From NCBI GenBank assembly GCA_015179025.1, contig WHUX01000009.1:682001-746000 (forward strand): DNA of 64,000 nucleotides, in the 5' to 3' direction. A model generated the notes under the pieces. That model was not told the DNA's origin. It searched no databases and saw nothing but the letters and a program-made list of their open reading frames with translations. Positions 22,997-33,357 of this stretch are shown one piece after another (position 1 is the first letter of the stretch; each line of letters opens with the position of its first letter). The stretch comes from Terfezia claveryi. Its lineage: Eukaryota > Ascomycota > Pezizomycetes > Pezizales > Pezizaceae. The translations under genes and the position numbers were made by a program.

Positions 22997-25900
22997 ATGG
23001 GGGAAAATCGAGCAGAAAGAAGAGGAGAAGAATCAAGAGAAGATACACCTAAGCTTGAACGTATGCATATCATACATTTTTGTGGGTTGAATTCCTACAG
23101 TCAGAATTCTCGAGAGCAAGCATTTTACCCTCCATTTTATCATACACGTAGGGAGCCCTACGTGTGCGATACCCTATCTTTACCTACCAAAATCAAGAAA
23201 GCCATGGAATCAAAGTCGCAGGCTCAGAATGTTCCACATCAATCTATGTTAGCTACTGCTTTTTCGCTATTTCCCCTTCCATTTCAGTTAGGATCTCCAT
23301 ATTTTAATGGCACTGATATTACTAATTTTTTGGTACAATGGAAGGGATTAACAATGGATTGGACTGACTCACAGTGTATCAAAAAAGTTCCTCTCTATGG
23401 TGAGAAGATGATTAGTAAGTATATTAAGACGCTAGATTCATATGTGGCTGGGGAAAGTTGGAACGATTTCGTAGTGGCACTTAAAGTGGAGTTTAAGGAC
23501 GATGACAATGAGCAAATCAGGAATACGGAAACGTTCCTGTAGAATCTCGTCCAGAATATGAGAAAAGAAAAGGAACCTTCGATGTCAGCTTATAGGACAT
23601 TCATTTTGGAATTCACGGAGAGATCGAATCTTCTAGTGAATAAGCTAGTAATTAATGAACATACGCGAGTATTTATGTTTTTGCAGGCTTTTTCTGACAA
23701 AATAGGAGATAAGTTTTGCAAACGATGCAAGATTGACATTGACGATACCGATTCAACTGTGACTATCTGGCCAGAGCTAAAAAAGGAGGCGTTGAACGTA
23801 TGTACAAAGGATGATTCACAGATGAGCAAGCTATGAAAGGCCAAGAAGCAAACAGAGATGAACTCTTCGGTAAAGAATCTCCCAAAGCTAAGAGAGAAAT
23901 TGAAACCAAAAATGGAGAGTAAGAGTCGTACAAAGGCCGAGCCACTGGATGAGGTAACAAAAATGATAAAGGATCTCCAACTGAGTAATATAGAATCTCA
24001 AAAGAAGTTGGAAACTGACATTTCATTTATGAAAAATGTCTTTATGAAGACTATACTACAGGCAGCTCCCTATTACCTACCTCAACAATATGGAAATAGG
24101 GATTACCCTCTAAACCAGGCAGCATTATTAGCGAATCGAATTCGAGGATGTTATTAGGACAGTCAAATGCATAGGAAGGAGGAGTGTCAAGACTTAAAGA
24201 AAGCTATTGAGAGTAGAGAAGTCTACCAAAGAGATCGATTCACGTATCTTAGACAGCAGGGTGTAGGAGATGAAGTTCTTACCCCTGTTCTGCATGAAGT
24301 TGAGGGAAGAATGAAGTGGCAAAAAGATTGGGTCCGAGACTACCTGAGAAAGAACGAAAGTGAGGTTTCAAAAGCACAGTGTATTTTCGTTGAAGATTAG
24401 GAAGATGTTGATTATAATGTCATTGAGGAAAGAATCAATGGTGAACCAGTGGTCTTCAAAGCATCAAAAGAAGCATTGATTGAGGAGAAAAGAATAAGAG
24501 ATATTGAGGATGTTGGTGAAAGCAATCGAAAATCGATACAACCTTTCAACCCTTCCGTACCTCTAAAAATCCTGAAGCACGGACAGAAGGATCAAAGCAA
24601 GGTTGATTCGAAGCACCCTAGACAATCTCATGATAAGCTATGGGCTACCTTGAGAGAAGAAGTGGATATTAAAGATCTTAGTAAAAGAACTCTGGATACA
24701 CCTGTACCAGGAGTAACCGTTCAAGAGCTTCTATTGATTTCGCCAGAACTAATTCAACAATGGTTTGGTGTTAAGAGAGTTCTACTGATCAAAGAAAAAG
24801 CGGACGAACCTGATGCCATGGCATTCACTGTTGGTTGAAAAGAGGCACTCAGGAAGCTATATGCATGTGCTTCCCCTAAGTGCAAGGGTAGAGTTGAAGA
24901 GATGGAGTATGAGATGCTGATAGATTTAGGAGCGGAGTTGTGTTTGATGAGTAAAGATGTCTTCGAGGAGTTAGAATTACCCATTAATTTGGCTATGGAT
25001 TGGTCTGTTGGAGCAGCAAACAATCAAAGGACAAAGGCATATGGAACTTGTCATGATATTGAGGTAAGGATCAGAGGGATATCAACCAGATGTCGATTTT
25101 TTGTTATGGAAAACTTATCCCAGGATGTAATCTTGGGAAGGCCTTGGGAGAGGATGGTCAGAGCGAAGCATGACAATAGAGACGATGGGAGTTGTTATAC
25201 TACGATACATGATGAAAAAGGAAATGCAGTGACATTCTGCTCAGTTCCATCTCATCATGAATGAAATTGAAGTAAAGCCAGATAGATGAAGGCTTGCCTG
25301 AAGGTCAATAGACAAGTTGACAATACTCCTGAGGATTCGGATGTTGAGTCCAGTAACCTAGGATGTGAGGTATAGGAGGAAGTTCAAGTTGATGAAAACG
25401 GAGATGTTTTTACCTTAAAGATAGAAAAAGGGAAGCTGCCGAAAATTATGGAAGGAAAAGATGACATTTGCGTAAGGAGCTTTATGCGAGTGTCAGATTT
25501 GCTTAAAAAGGTGGAAGGACGGACCCTATATAAGAGAAAGCAAGAAAAAATTCATCTTGCTAATATTCCGCATAAAGGGAGATTGAAACCTGAAGGATTA
25601 GAGAATTGGAAGGAACATCTTATAGGACATCCGTCACTTGAAAACAAATACTCATGGACTATCCCTAAGTTTTCTTCTTTGAAAAGAGGGGAAATGCTTA
25701 ATCTGGAAAGAATTACCAAGTTGAAGATTGGAGAAACAATCACCGCTGAAGAACGGGATGATCTTATGGAAGTTTTGTTTAGCAGGGAAGCAGGAATTGC
25801 TTTTGATTTTACGGAGAAAGGGGTTTTCAAGTCTGAAGTCAAACCACCTCATAGGATTCCTACTATCGAACATGTACTAAGGCAAGCTACCAATTTTCGA

Positions 25901-28671
25901 GTCCCAAAAGCACTAGAAGGAGAGGTTATTGATATCGTGAAGAGGAAGCTTGAATGTGTGGCTTTGGAAAGAAGTTGTGGTCCATGCCGTAATCCCTAGT
26001 TCCTGGTTAAAAAAAAAGATAAGGAATATCGACTCATCAACATAGCTCAAAGATTGAATATAGTAACCATTAAGGATGCGAGCTTGCCTCCATCTGCAGA
26101 AGAATATAGCGAGGACTTCGCTGGATTTCCATTGCTATCCTTGCTTGACTTGTTTTCCAGGTACGATCAATGTGAGCTAGCGGAGGTTAGCCGAGATATA
26201 ACTGCATTTCAAACTCCACTAGGACTTCTTAGAATGACTACCCTACCACAAGGATAAACGAATGGAGTGCAGGTATTCGACAGGATAATGAAGAAGATTT
26301 AGAAGGACCAGATAATTGCTAAGAGAAGCAAGCCATTTATTGATGACGTTAGGGTTAAGCCGCAGACTAGAAGCTTGTTTTTGGATGAGAATGGAAAGCT
26401 GATTGAAATAGCGCCAGGTATCAGAAAATTTGTTCTAGATGCCATTATATCTATTGATAAGGTGCTAGCAGATATAGAACGAGCTGGAGGAATAATTTCT
26501 GAGTTTAAGAGTGAGTTTCTAATGGAACAGTTAAAGGTCATGGCTTATGTGTGTGGGATGAATGGAAGAATGCCGGAAGAGATAAAGACACAAAAATTAC
26601 TAGTTGGCCCTCATGTGTGGATCTTACCAATGTGCGAGAATTCTTGGGACTATGCATCTATTACAAAATTTGGATTAAAGATTTCTTGACGATTACAGAA
26701 TCGCTTTGTCACCTGGGGAAAAAGAATGTGGAATTTGAGTGGACGGGTAAACAACAACAAGCAATGGATAAGTTGAAGAAGGTTTTGGTCAGTGTGCCTG
26801 CTCTCAAGCCAATTGATTTTGACTCAAAAGAAAGAATTGTGCTGTCGGTTGATTCATCCTTAACCGGATGGGGAGCGATTTTGCAGCAGGAAGAACTGGA
26901 AACCAGAAAAAGACATCTGACTCGATATGAATCAGGAATATGGACTGCTGCTGAGAAGAAGTATAATTCTGGAAAGTTTGAATATCGGGGTCTCCTTAAG
27001 GCATTGAAAAAGTTCCGTATGTACTTATATGGAGTCAGGTTTTTGGTTGAAATTAATGCAAGAACGCTTGTTCATCAGCTAAACCAACCAGCTTCTAACC
27101 TACCAGGATCCGTAGTGAATCGATGGTTGGCATGTATCAAGTTATTTGCTTTTGAAATCTAACACGTACCCAGTAGCAGGTACAAAGGACCAGATGCATT
27201 GTCCTGAAGAAGGCAATAAGAAGAAGACTCTGAGGTGTCGGATGTGGAAGAGTTAGAGGACGAGATGGATGTGAAATTAGCAGCAAATGAATTTGAGGAA
27301 ATTGAAGTTATTGAGGATGGAGAAGAAGAAAAAGAAATGCCAGAGGAAATAAGGAAAATTTGGAAATTTTTGCAGGATCTTGAAAGGCCAGAAGCGATGA
27401 CCGATAAGCAGTTTGATTCTTTCAGATTGAATGCCTTGAAGTTTTTGATTCAAGGAGGTTTATTATTTCGAAGGGTACGGCAAAACTTGCCTACAAGAAG
27501 GGTTGTATGGAAAGAGAATGAGCAGAAAGAGATTTTGCAAGAGCTTCATAAAGAATGTAGGCACAGAGGATGGAAGGGGACATATGAGAAGGTAGCCTTA
27601 CGATACTAGTGGAAAAGATTGTACAGAGACGTTGAGAAGTGGGTTAGAAGCTGTTAGCAATGCAAAAAAAGATCCGGAATAAGGGTCACAGAAGAATTGC
27701 ATGCTACCCTAGAAAACTCCTTGTGGTTGAAGGTTGGATTTGATGTGATACATATGCCAGCAAAGGAAGGAATGACGAGAATTGTGGCGATGAAAGACTA
27801 CCTATCTGGATGGGTTGAAGGAAAGGCATTGAAAAAAGTGGATTTGAAGAGTATAGTAGCTTTTGTCCATGAATGGATAGTTAGATTCGGCGTTCCCGGA
27901 CAAATAATCCATGATAATAGACTCGAAAACCAGAAGATAACTAAGCAGCTAATCGACAGATATAGAATTAAAAACGACTGTATTGCTTCATACCATCCTC
28001 AGTCGAATAGTATCGTTGAGAGGGGCCACCAACAAATTGTAGACGAGTTGGCAAAACTAGGATCAAGATGGGTGGCGAATCTACCATTTGATCTGTAAGT
28101 GGATAGAGTTACGACTAGGGCTTCAACTGGGTATACGCTGTTTAAACTTGTATTTGGACAAGATTGTGTACTCCCAGTAGAACTTTCTGCGAAAAGCTGG
28201 GCTACTGTCAATTGGGATAAGGTGAAAAGTAGGGAAGACCTTTTGGCTGCAAGAGCGAGGCAACTGGAAAGACAAGAAGAAGATATAGAGGAAGCAAGGA
28301 AGAAAATTAGAGAAAGTCGAGAGAGAAACAAAGCCCACTTTGACAAGAATTATTGAGAAAGACAACAGAACTTAGATATCGGGGATATGGTGCTTCTATA
28401 CAACAGCGCTCTTGATAAGCAATGGTCTCAAAAGCTCAAGAATAAGTGGAATGGCCCGTATAAGATTAGAGATGTTAGAGAAGATCGGGGAACTTATCTG
28501 CTCGAAGAACTTAATGGCATGGAGGTGAAAGGGATTTATGCAGGATATCGAGTTAAGAGGTTTTTTGTCCGCCATAGAGTTGAAGTGGAAGATGAACAGA
28601 TAGTTGAAGAAGGGGATAACGATGAAGGGGGAAACGAGGAAGAGTATGAAATGGTAGAGCCTGAAGATTAG
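22997..28671 (+). pseudogene. gag-pol: GypB gag-pol polyprotein, many in-frame stops
   Basis: A single frame from ATG 22,997 (or the internal ATG near 23,202) covers Gag-like helices (FNGTDITNFLVQWKGL), protease (LIDLGAELCLMS at ~24,920, with the catalytic DSG/DTG read as DLG), reverse transcriptase (VKKKDKEYR ... FIDDV, ~26,000-26,370) and, after one lost base in the A-run near 26,590, RNase H (SVDSSLTGWGAILQQ), integrase zinc site, integrase core (DVIHMP; HDNRLEN; IVERGHQ) and a conserved C-terminal segment (GDMVLLYNS ... NKWNGPYKIRD), ending in an acidic tail at TAG 28,669-28,671. There is no chromodomain and no gag stop. About fifteen stops (e.g. 23,540, 23,834, 24,155, 24,398, 24,836, 25,997, 26,255, 28,096) interrupt it. 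The inverted copy supplies sense codons at several of them. Confidence 0.9.
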
Positions 28672-28729
28672 GAAAATGTTATGTTCACACACTGGGAGAG
28701 CGGGTGTAAGGAACTTCTATCATATTATT

Positions 28730-29165
28730 TTAATCACTTATGTGGGATGTGAACACGTAAGTGACGCTTTATGCTCATTTTTTGTTCTTTTTTCATAATT
28801 GTATCGTGTTGTCTTTAATGCTTTTATCGTATTGTTTTGATCACTTACGTGGAATGTGAACATGTAAGTGATGCTTCACGCTAGTTTTGTTCATTTTATC
28901 ATCTTATTTTGTTCACTTACGTGGAATGTTAACATGTAAGTGATGCTTTACGCTAGTTTTGTTCATTTTATCATCTTGTTTTGATCCCTTACGTGGAATG
29001 TGAACATGTAAGTGATGCTTTACACTTGTTTTGTTCATTTTATCGTCTTGTTTTAATTACTTACATAGAATGTAAATACGTAAGTGATGCTTTACGCTAG
29101 TTTTGTTTGTTTTACCATCTTGTTTTGATCACTTACGTGGAATGTGAATACATAAGTGATGCTTT
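28730..29165 (+). promoter_or_regulatory. Tandem array of ACGT-containing inverted repeats (GypB copy 1)
   Basis: Six units begin near 28,737, 28,842, 28,915, 28,988, 29,059 and 29,131. The last five have a period of 71-73 bp. Each unit holds CACTTACGTG, about 9 nt, then CACGTAAGTG (or single-base variants), followed by a T-rich spacer (GCTTTACGCTAGTTTTGTTC). The array lies between pol and the ORF3 promoter, so an enhancer or operator role for ORF3 is plausible; this is inferred. The inverted GypB copy has the same array with five units. Confidence 0.75.
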
Positions 29166-29585
29166 ATGCTAGTTTTGTTCGTTTTATCATCTCGTTTTAG
29201 ATAAATTAGGCTTTGTATATGGGTTTTGATTTTAATATAATGCTAGTGATCTCATGAAATTACTGTTTTGGAAAAGGAAAGATGGTGGGAGAAGGAAGTA
29301 GAATTAACACTCATGTAAAAAGAAGGACAAAGAATATTACTCGAGTATTAAGGGATTTTTTTTTTTTTTTTGAGGAGGGCCAAAAAAATTTTTTAAGTGG
29401 GGGGAGGGATAGAGATTATAAGGAAAAGAAGTTCAGGAAGTTCAGAGCAACGAATGGAAAGAAAAATTTAAATGTTCGGGTAACTATAGAATCTTCTATA
29501 GAAGGGTCTGGAATGGAATGGAATGGAACAAACGAAAAAGGCATTGGATATGAACAGAGCGCTGAAAATTTAGTGTTTTGTTTAG

Positions 29586-29593
29586 TATAAATA
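29586..29593 (+). promoter_or_regulatory. TATA box of GypB ORF3
   Basis: TATAAATA lies 183 bp before the ORF3 ATG and is followed by a pyrimidine-rich leader. The same box in the same context occurs in GypB copy 2 (42,868-42,875, minus strand), and TATAAATA also precedes ORF3 in GypD (59,971-59,978, minus strand). Confidence 0.6.
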
Positions 29594-29768
29594 CCTCCGA
29601 TCCCCCCATCATTCATACAAACTCCAATCTTCAAGCTTCCTCTTCAAACAAAGGCTCCCTTACGATAACTCTCATCAAGTCGTAACATCCTACTCATCCT
29701 TCCTAAACGATACCTTTTTCTACTTCACATATCACATATTATTACCCTGCCTCATACCCCGATTTACT

Positions 29769-30989
29769 ATGTCAGAAAATGACAACCGAATTATCAGCAT
29801 CGCTGATAGGGTAGTGAGCAGGAGTCAAGATTTGAGGAAGAGATGTCAGAATAAGATAGCAAAGCTGGAGGGAATAGACAAATGGGAGTTTGTCAAAGAA
29901 ATAGCTCGCCTGACCCAAACTCAAGCGGAAAAGGTAGCTTTAGCCGCCCAAGTCCTCAAAGAAATGGTGGAAGGGTGGACCAATGAAGACTTTATGAGCA
30001 TGAAAGCATCCCGAGAAGACGTTGAGACGGATCTCAGCTTCACAAGAACAATCCTACTATTGTCTGAGATTCATACGGAATCTCAAAGAAGAAAAGCGAA
30101 TGCACGAGAAAGGCTGGAGAACGCATGGGGAGATGAATGGGAAGAGAAGATAGGGGAATTGATGCCTTCCTAGCCTGCTGAAGAATTCCTCAGAGAACTC
30201 GCGCAGTCTGCGGAGAAGAATCCAGCATGGAATGATGTGAAGGTGAAAATGACGATTGGGGTAGCAGAAAGGTTAGCTGCTAAACGAACCAAGAAATATA
30301 AGTGGGTTATGACAAGGGATATTGCCAAAAAGACATACATGGAAAAGAAGCAATTGCGGGGAAATAAAATTCAGGTGGAGGTTGCTTCGTCTGTATCTTC
30401 CTTGGCACCTCTTACATCCCCTTCGACAATAACTCTCACTCCTTTTCACAACAACCCTCCTCATGAAATCGACATCTCAAACACACAACTAGCTATTGAA
30501 ATGGTTGCATCTCTCGAGGTGGTATCTCAAGCCACCTCGCCAAGTGAAAAAGCCGAAGTACAGTCTAAGGCGGAAGTTGAAGTTGTTGAGGGAGGGAATT
30601 CAGATAAGGGTGAAGATAAGAATGATGAGGTTGAGGAAGTTAGTGTGGCCAAAGACAAGGGAAAGAAAGTTGTTGGAAAGATTGTTGAAGCAAGGCCTGA
30701 AGTAGAAAGGCCGATGACGAGGAAGAGGAGGAGAGAAGAGGAGAAGGAGGAAAAGAAGAGAAAGTTTAAGCTAGACATACCAGTTATCAATCTAGATGTT
30801 GATAAGGGGGTAGATGAGCTTAAATAAAAGGCTGAGGATGAGGAGGATAAGGACGATGCTTTGGCAGTAGAAGGGGCAATACGATCATTGATGGCCGGGG
30901 AAGGGAGGCTAAATAAGAAGACGTTAGTGCGGAGGTTAGGGAAGTTGTTGGAAGCTAGTAAGGCAGAAATGGTGGAAGATATGAATTAG
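29769..30989 (+). pseudogene. GypB ORF3: accessory protein of unknown function (WGxxWE family)
   Basis: A frame of 406 codons from ATG 29,769 to TAG 30,987-30,989 is interrupted by TAG 30,171-30,173 (where Trp or similar is expected) and TAA 30,825-30,827 (copy 2 has CGG). The N-terminal ~200 residues are helical and charged (ESQRRKANARERLENAWGDEW ... AEEFLRELAQ). A Pro/Thr/Ser-rich linker follows, then an acidic stretch, a basic cluster that could be a nuclear signal (MTRKRRREEEKEEKKRKFK), and a conserved tail (LDIPVINLD ... ALAVEGAIRSL ... LGKLLEASKAEMVEDM). There is no signal peptide or membrane segment, so despite its position it is not an envelope protein. It resembles no Gag or Pol domain I know. 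Homologues here: 41,474-42,692, split GypD ORF3, and E1. Confidence 0.75.
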
Positions 30990-31166
30990 GGAGGTTTCTT
31001 TTGTTATTACACAAGTGCTGGATTGTTTTGGATATTTTATTTATTTCTTTTGTAGATGTATTTTTTTTGCTTTTGCTACAGGGAAAAAGGGTGAAGAATT
31101 TGTTGTTTCGAGAGTTGGATGGATATTTAGGTGGCAATGGGGCTGCCTAAGTTTTAAGAGGGGGGA

Positions 31167-31613
31167 GGCTAGGAAGTTATTTGTAATGAGGATAACAGCA
31201 AAAGTTATTTTTTTAGTTTGTTAGCCTCACTGGAAAGGGGGTATATTATGCAGGGGAATTCTTGTACTTTAACACACTCATTAAGAAATATATGTATCAT
31301 TTTTACGTACATAAGAAAAGTGTTAGAATCTTTGCTCTATTACCTTAAGACAATTGATAGCCAGTTTCGCATGCCGCTATTGATTGTCTTTTACTTTTTG
31401 AGGCTTTACTTTATCACTTGTGTGTATCGAGACACATAAGTCTTAAGAATCGCTTATCTCTTGTTGAGATCGATCCTCGCTTATAGGATTTTCGCTTATT
31501 ATAAGAATACTTCGCGACGATTCTGCGAGATACCAGTGAATTCCGCCAGCTCATTCGACTCTCCGGACATCTAAGATAGTAATAGTCACTCTGACTATTT
31601 GCGATCTTCTTCA
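31167..31613 (+). repeat. GypB copy 1 right LTR
   Basis: Matches the left LTR from its seventh base. It abuts the polypurine tract AAGAGGGGGGAGG. The right end joins the terminus of region E (AGCGGGTCC). Confidence 0.9.
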
Positions 31614-33357
31614 TAGCGGGTCCGTATTGGTAGAGGCAGGTCTATATTAGTGGAGGCAGGTCCGTATTGGTGGAGACACTTTTAGTAGTTGGGGACGGAA
31701 GTGTTGGTGGGCATGCTAGAAAGGAATCTGTGTTGGTGGAGACTCTCTGAGCAGTTGGGGGGGCGAATGAAAACAGAGTATTAAGGGAATTAGATACTCC
31801 TTTTAATACTATAATAAGTCCGCTACCAGTCCCTCCCACTGCCAGCCCTCACTACTAGCTCTTCCTACCAGCTCTCCCCTTCTACTGCCAGCTCTTCTCT
31901 CCTGCCGCCAGTCCCTCTCGCCACCACGCTGCCAGTCTCTCCCACTACCAGTCCCTCCTACCGCCAGGTTTTACACAATAACCCTCCCCTAAGCTCTCCC
32001 ACCACCAAAAAAGAAAAAAAGAGAAAAAGAGAAAAAGTCCCTCCTGCCGTAAGCTCTTATATAATAACCCCCCCTCCCCAAGCTCTTCTGCCACCAGCTC
32101 TCCTACAATAACCCTCCCCCCCTCCCAATAAACCAGAAAAAGAGAAAAGGAGAAAAAAAACCAACTCCCCCTTTTTTTTTTTTTTTTTTTTAATAAAAAA
32201 TTCAACCTCCAACCATCCTATTGATCAGCATCCGTTGTTGACCCATCAGGGTCAACCCAACCGTCAGCCTACCTAACCTTTTTGTTTTTCAATAAAGAAA
32301 ATAGGTGACGAGGACGATAGGCTAGTATGAGTAGTATTTGTATATTTTCCTCTTAAAGACATGTCAACTACTCATGGCAATATTCCTCGACACGTAGACA
32401 CTTCAATTAGTCAGTGCAATACTACAAAACGCATTCCTCCTTAAGCTCTGCCAGAACTTGTAGATCTATACATCTTTGTAGCTTTGCATCAAGATCTATC
32501 TGACTAGATATAGTTGTCAGTTCAATAGTAGCTGTAGTTAAGGTAGCGGCCAAAGTTGCCAACATGGTAAAGAAGATAATAATAAGATAAAGCATTTTGA
32601 TAGAGGTATTGTGTTTATGGGTAGATGTTATGGATATTATTCTGTAAATGTATATTATTCTAGCTATAGAATGTTATACTATAGAAGATGTTGTACAAGA
32701 GAGGATGTTTTACTATAGGGGTATCCATAGAGAGGTCAGTGCCTGCCAACTGTTGGTGTTGTTATTACTTCTGGCTTAGTTGCTGCTGCTGCTGCAATGC
32801 GCATTGTTGCTGTAATGCATATTGCTGCTACAATGCATATTGTAACTTGCTTGGTCACTCCCAGTAATCTCGGTCACCCCCAGTAACCTTGTACCTTATT
32901 ATATACATAAACTCTATATCCTTGTGCCTTATTACAAACATAAAACTCAGTATCCTTGTACCTCATTATAAACTTAAAATAAAGTAAAGTCCTGTATTAG
33001 GTATACAAGATATTGGATGAGAATCTAATAATAAGAGCATTGGATAAGAATCTAATAATAAGTGCATAAACAAAAGCATAGAGAAAGCAATAAAAATAAG
33101 AATCTAATAATAAGAGAATCTAATATCAAGAACATAGAAAAAGTGATGAGAATCTAATAACAAGAGTGTAGAGAGAATGAGAGGGAGAGTGAAAATCTAA
33201 TAACAAAAGTATAGAGAAAACGAGAGGGAGAGGTAGACAGAGCAAGAGGGTAGACAAAGATTAGGTAAGATCAATTGTCACTTTTCTCTTCTTTCCTTTA
33301 TAAAATTACAATGAAAACAAGAGGGAGAGGTAGAGAGAGCAAGAGGGTAGAGAAAGA
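31614..33357. repeat. Non-coding low-complexity region at left end of region E
   Basis: It starts with GGTCC-type degenerate repeats (31,616-31,690). A long pyrimidine-rich region follows with CTACCAGTCCCTC-like degenerate units (31,850-32,200), a poly-T run (32,170-32,190), and later short GAATCTAATAATAAGAG-type repeats (33,020-33,200). A direct repeat of about 110 bp (AGGGAGAGGTAGA ... TTCCTTTATA) lies at about 33,222 and 33,320. No gene recognised. Confidence 0.6.

Larger units (their letters stand above)
22193..31613 (+). mobile_element. GypB copy 1: Ty3/gypsy element with a third ORF
   Basis: LTRs lie at 22,193-22,645 and 31,167-31,613 (full LTR 453 bp; the right copy has lost its first 6 bp next to the polypurine tract at 31,156-31,166). 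Inside are a fused gag-pol frame (22,997-28,671), an array of six inverted-repeat units (28,730-29,165), a TATA box and ORF3 (29,769-30,989). This is longer than a usual gypsy element because ORF3 with its own upstream region occupies 2.3 kb between pol and the 3' LTR. A 4-bp GCGG flanks both ends if the LTR is taken to end ...TTCATA; the boundary is uncertain by a few bases. LTRs differ at many sites (roughly 90% identity by eye), so the copy is old. Confidence 0.9.

Noticed and set aside
29282..29590. 102-codon frame between the hairpin array and ORF3 promoter
   Set aside because: It crosses a poly-T run and is not kept in the inverted GypB copy; it is the ORF3 upstream region.
29769..30989. 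GypB ORF3 as an env-like gene
   Set aside because: No signal peptide, transmembrane segment or fusion-type region; the protein is charged with a basic nuclear-type cluster.
22188..31620. A 5-bp target duplication for GypB copy 1
   Set aside because: GGCGG on the left and TAGCG or AGCGG on the right do not match exactly; only a 4-bp GCGG or a one-mismatch version is possible.
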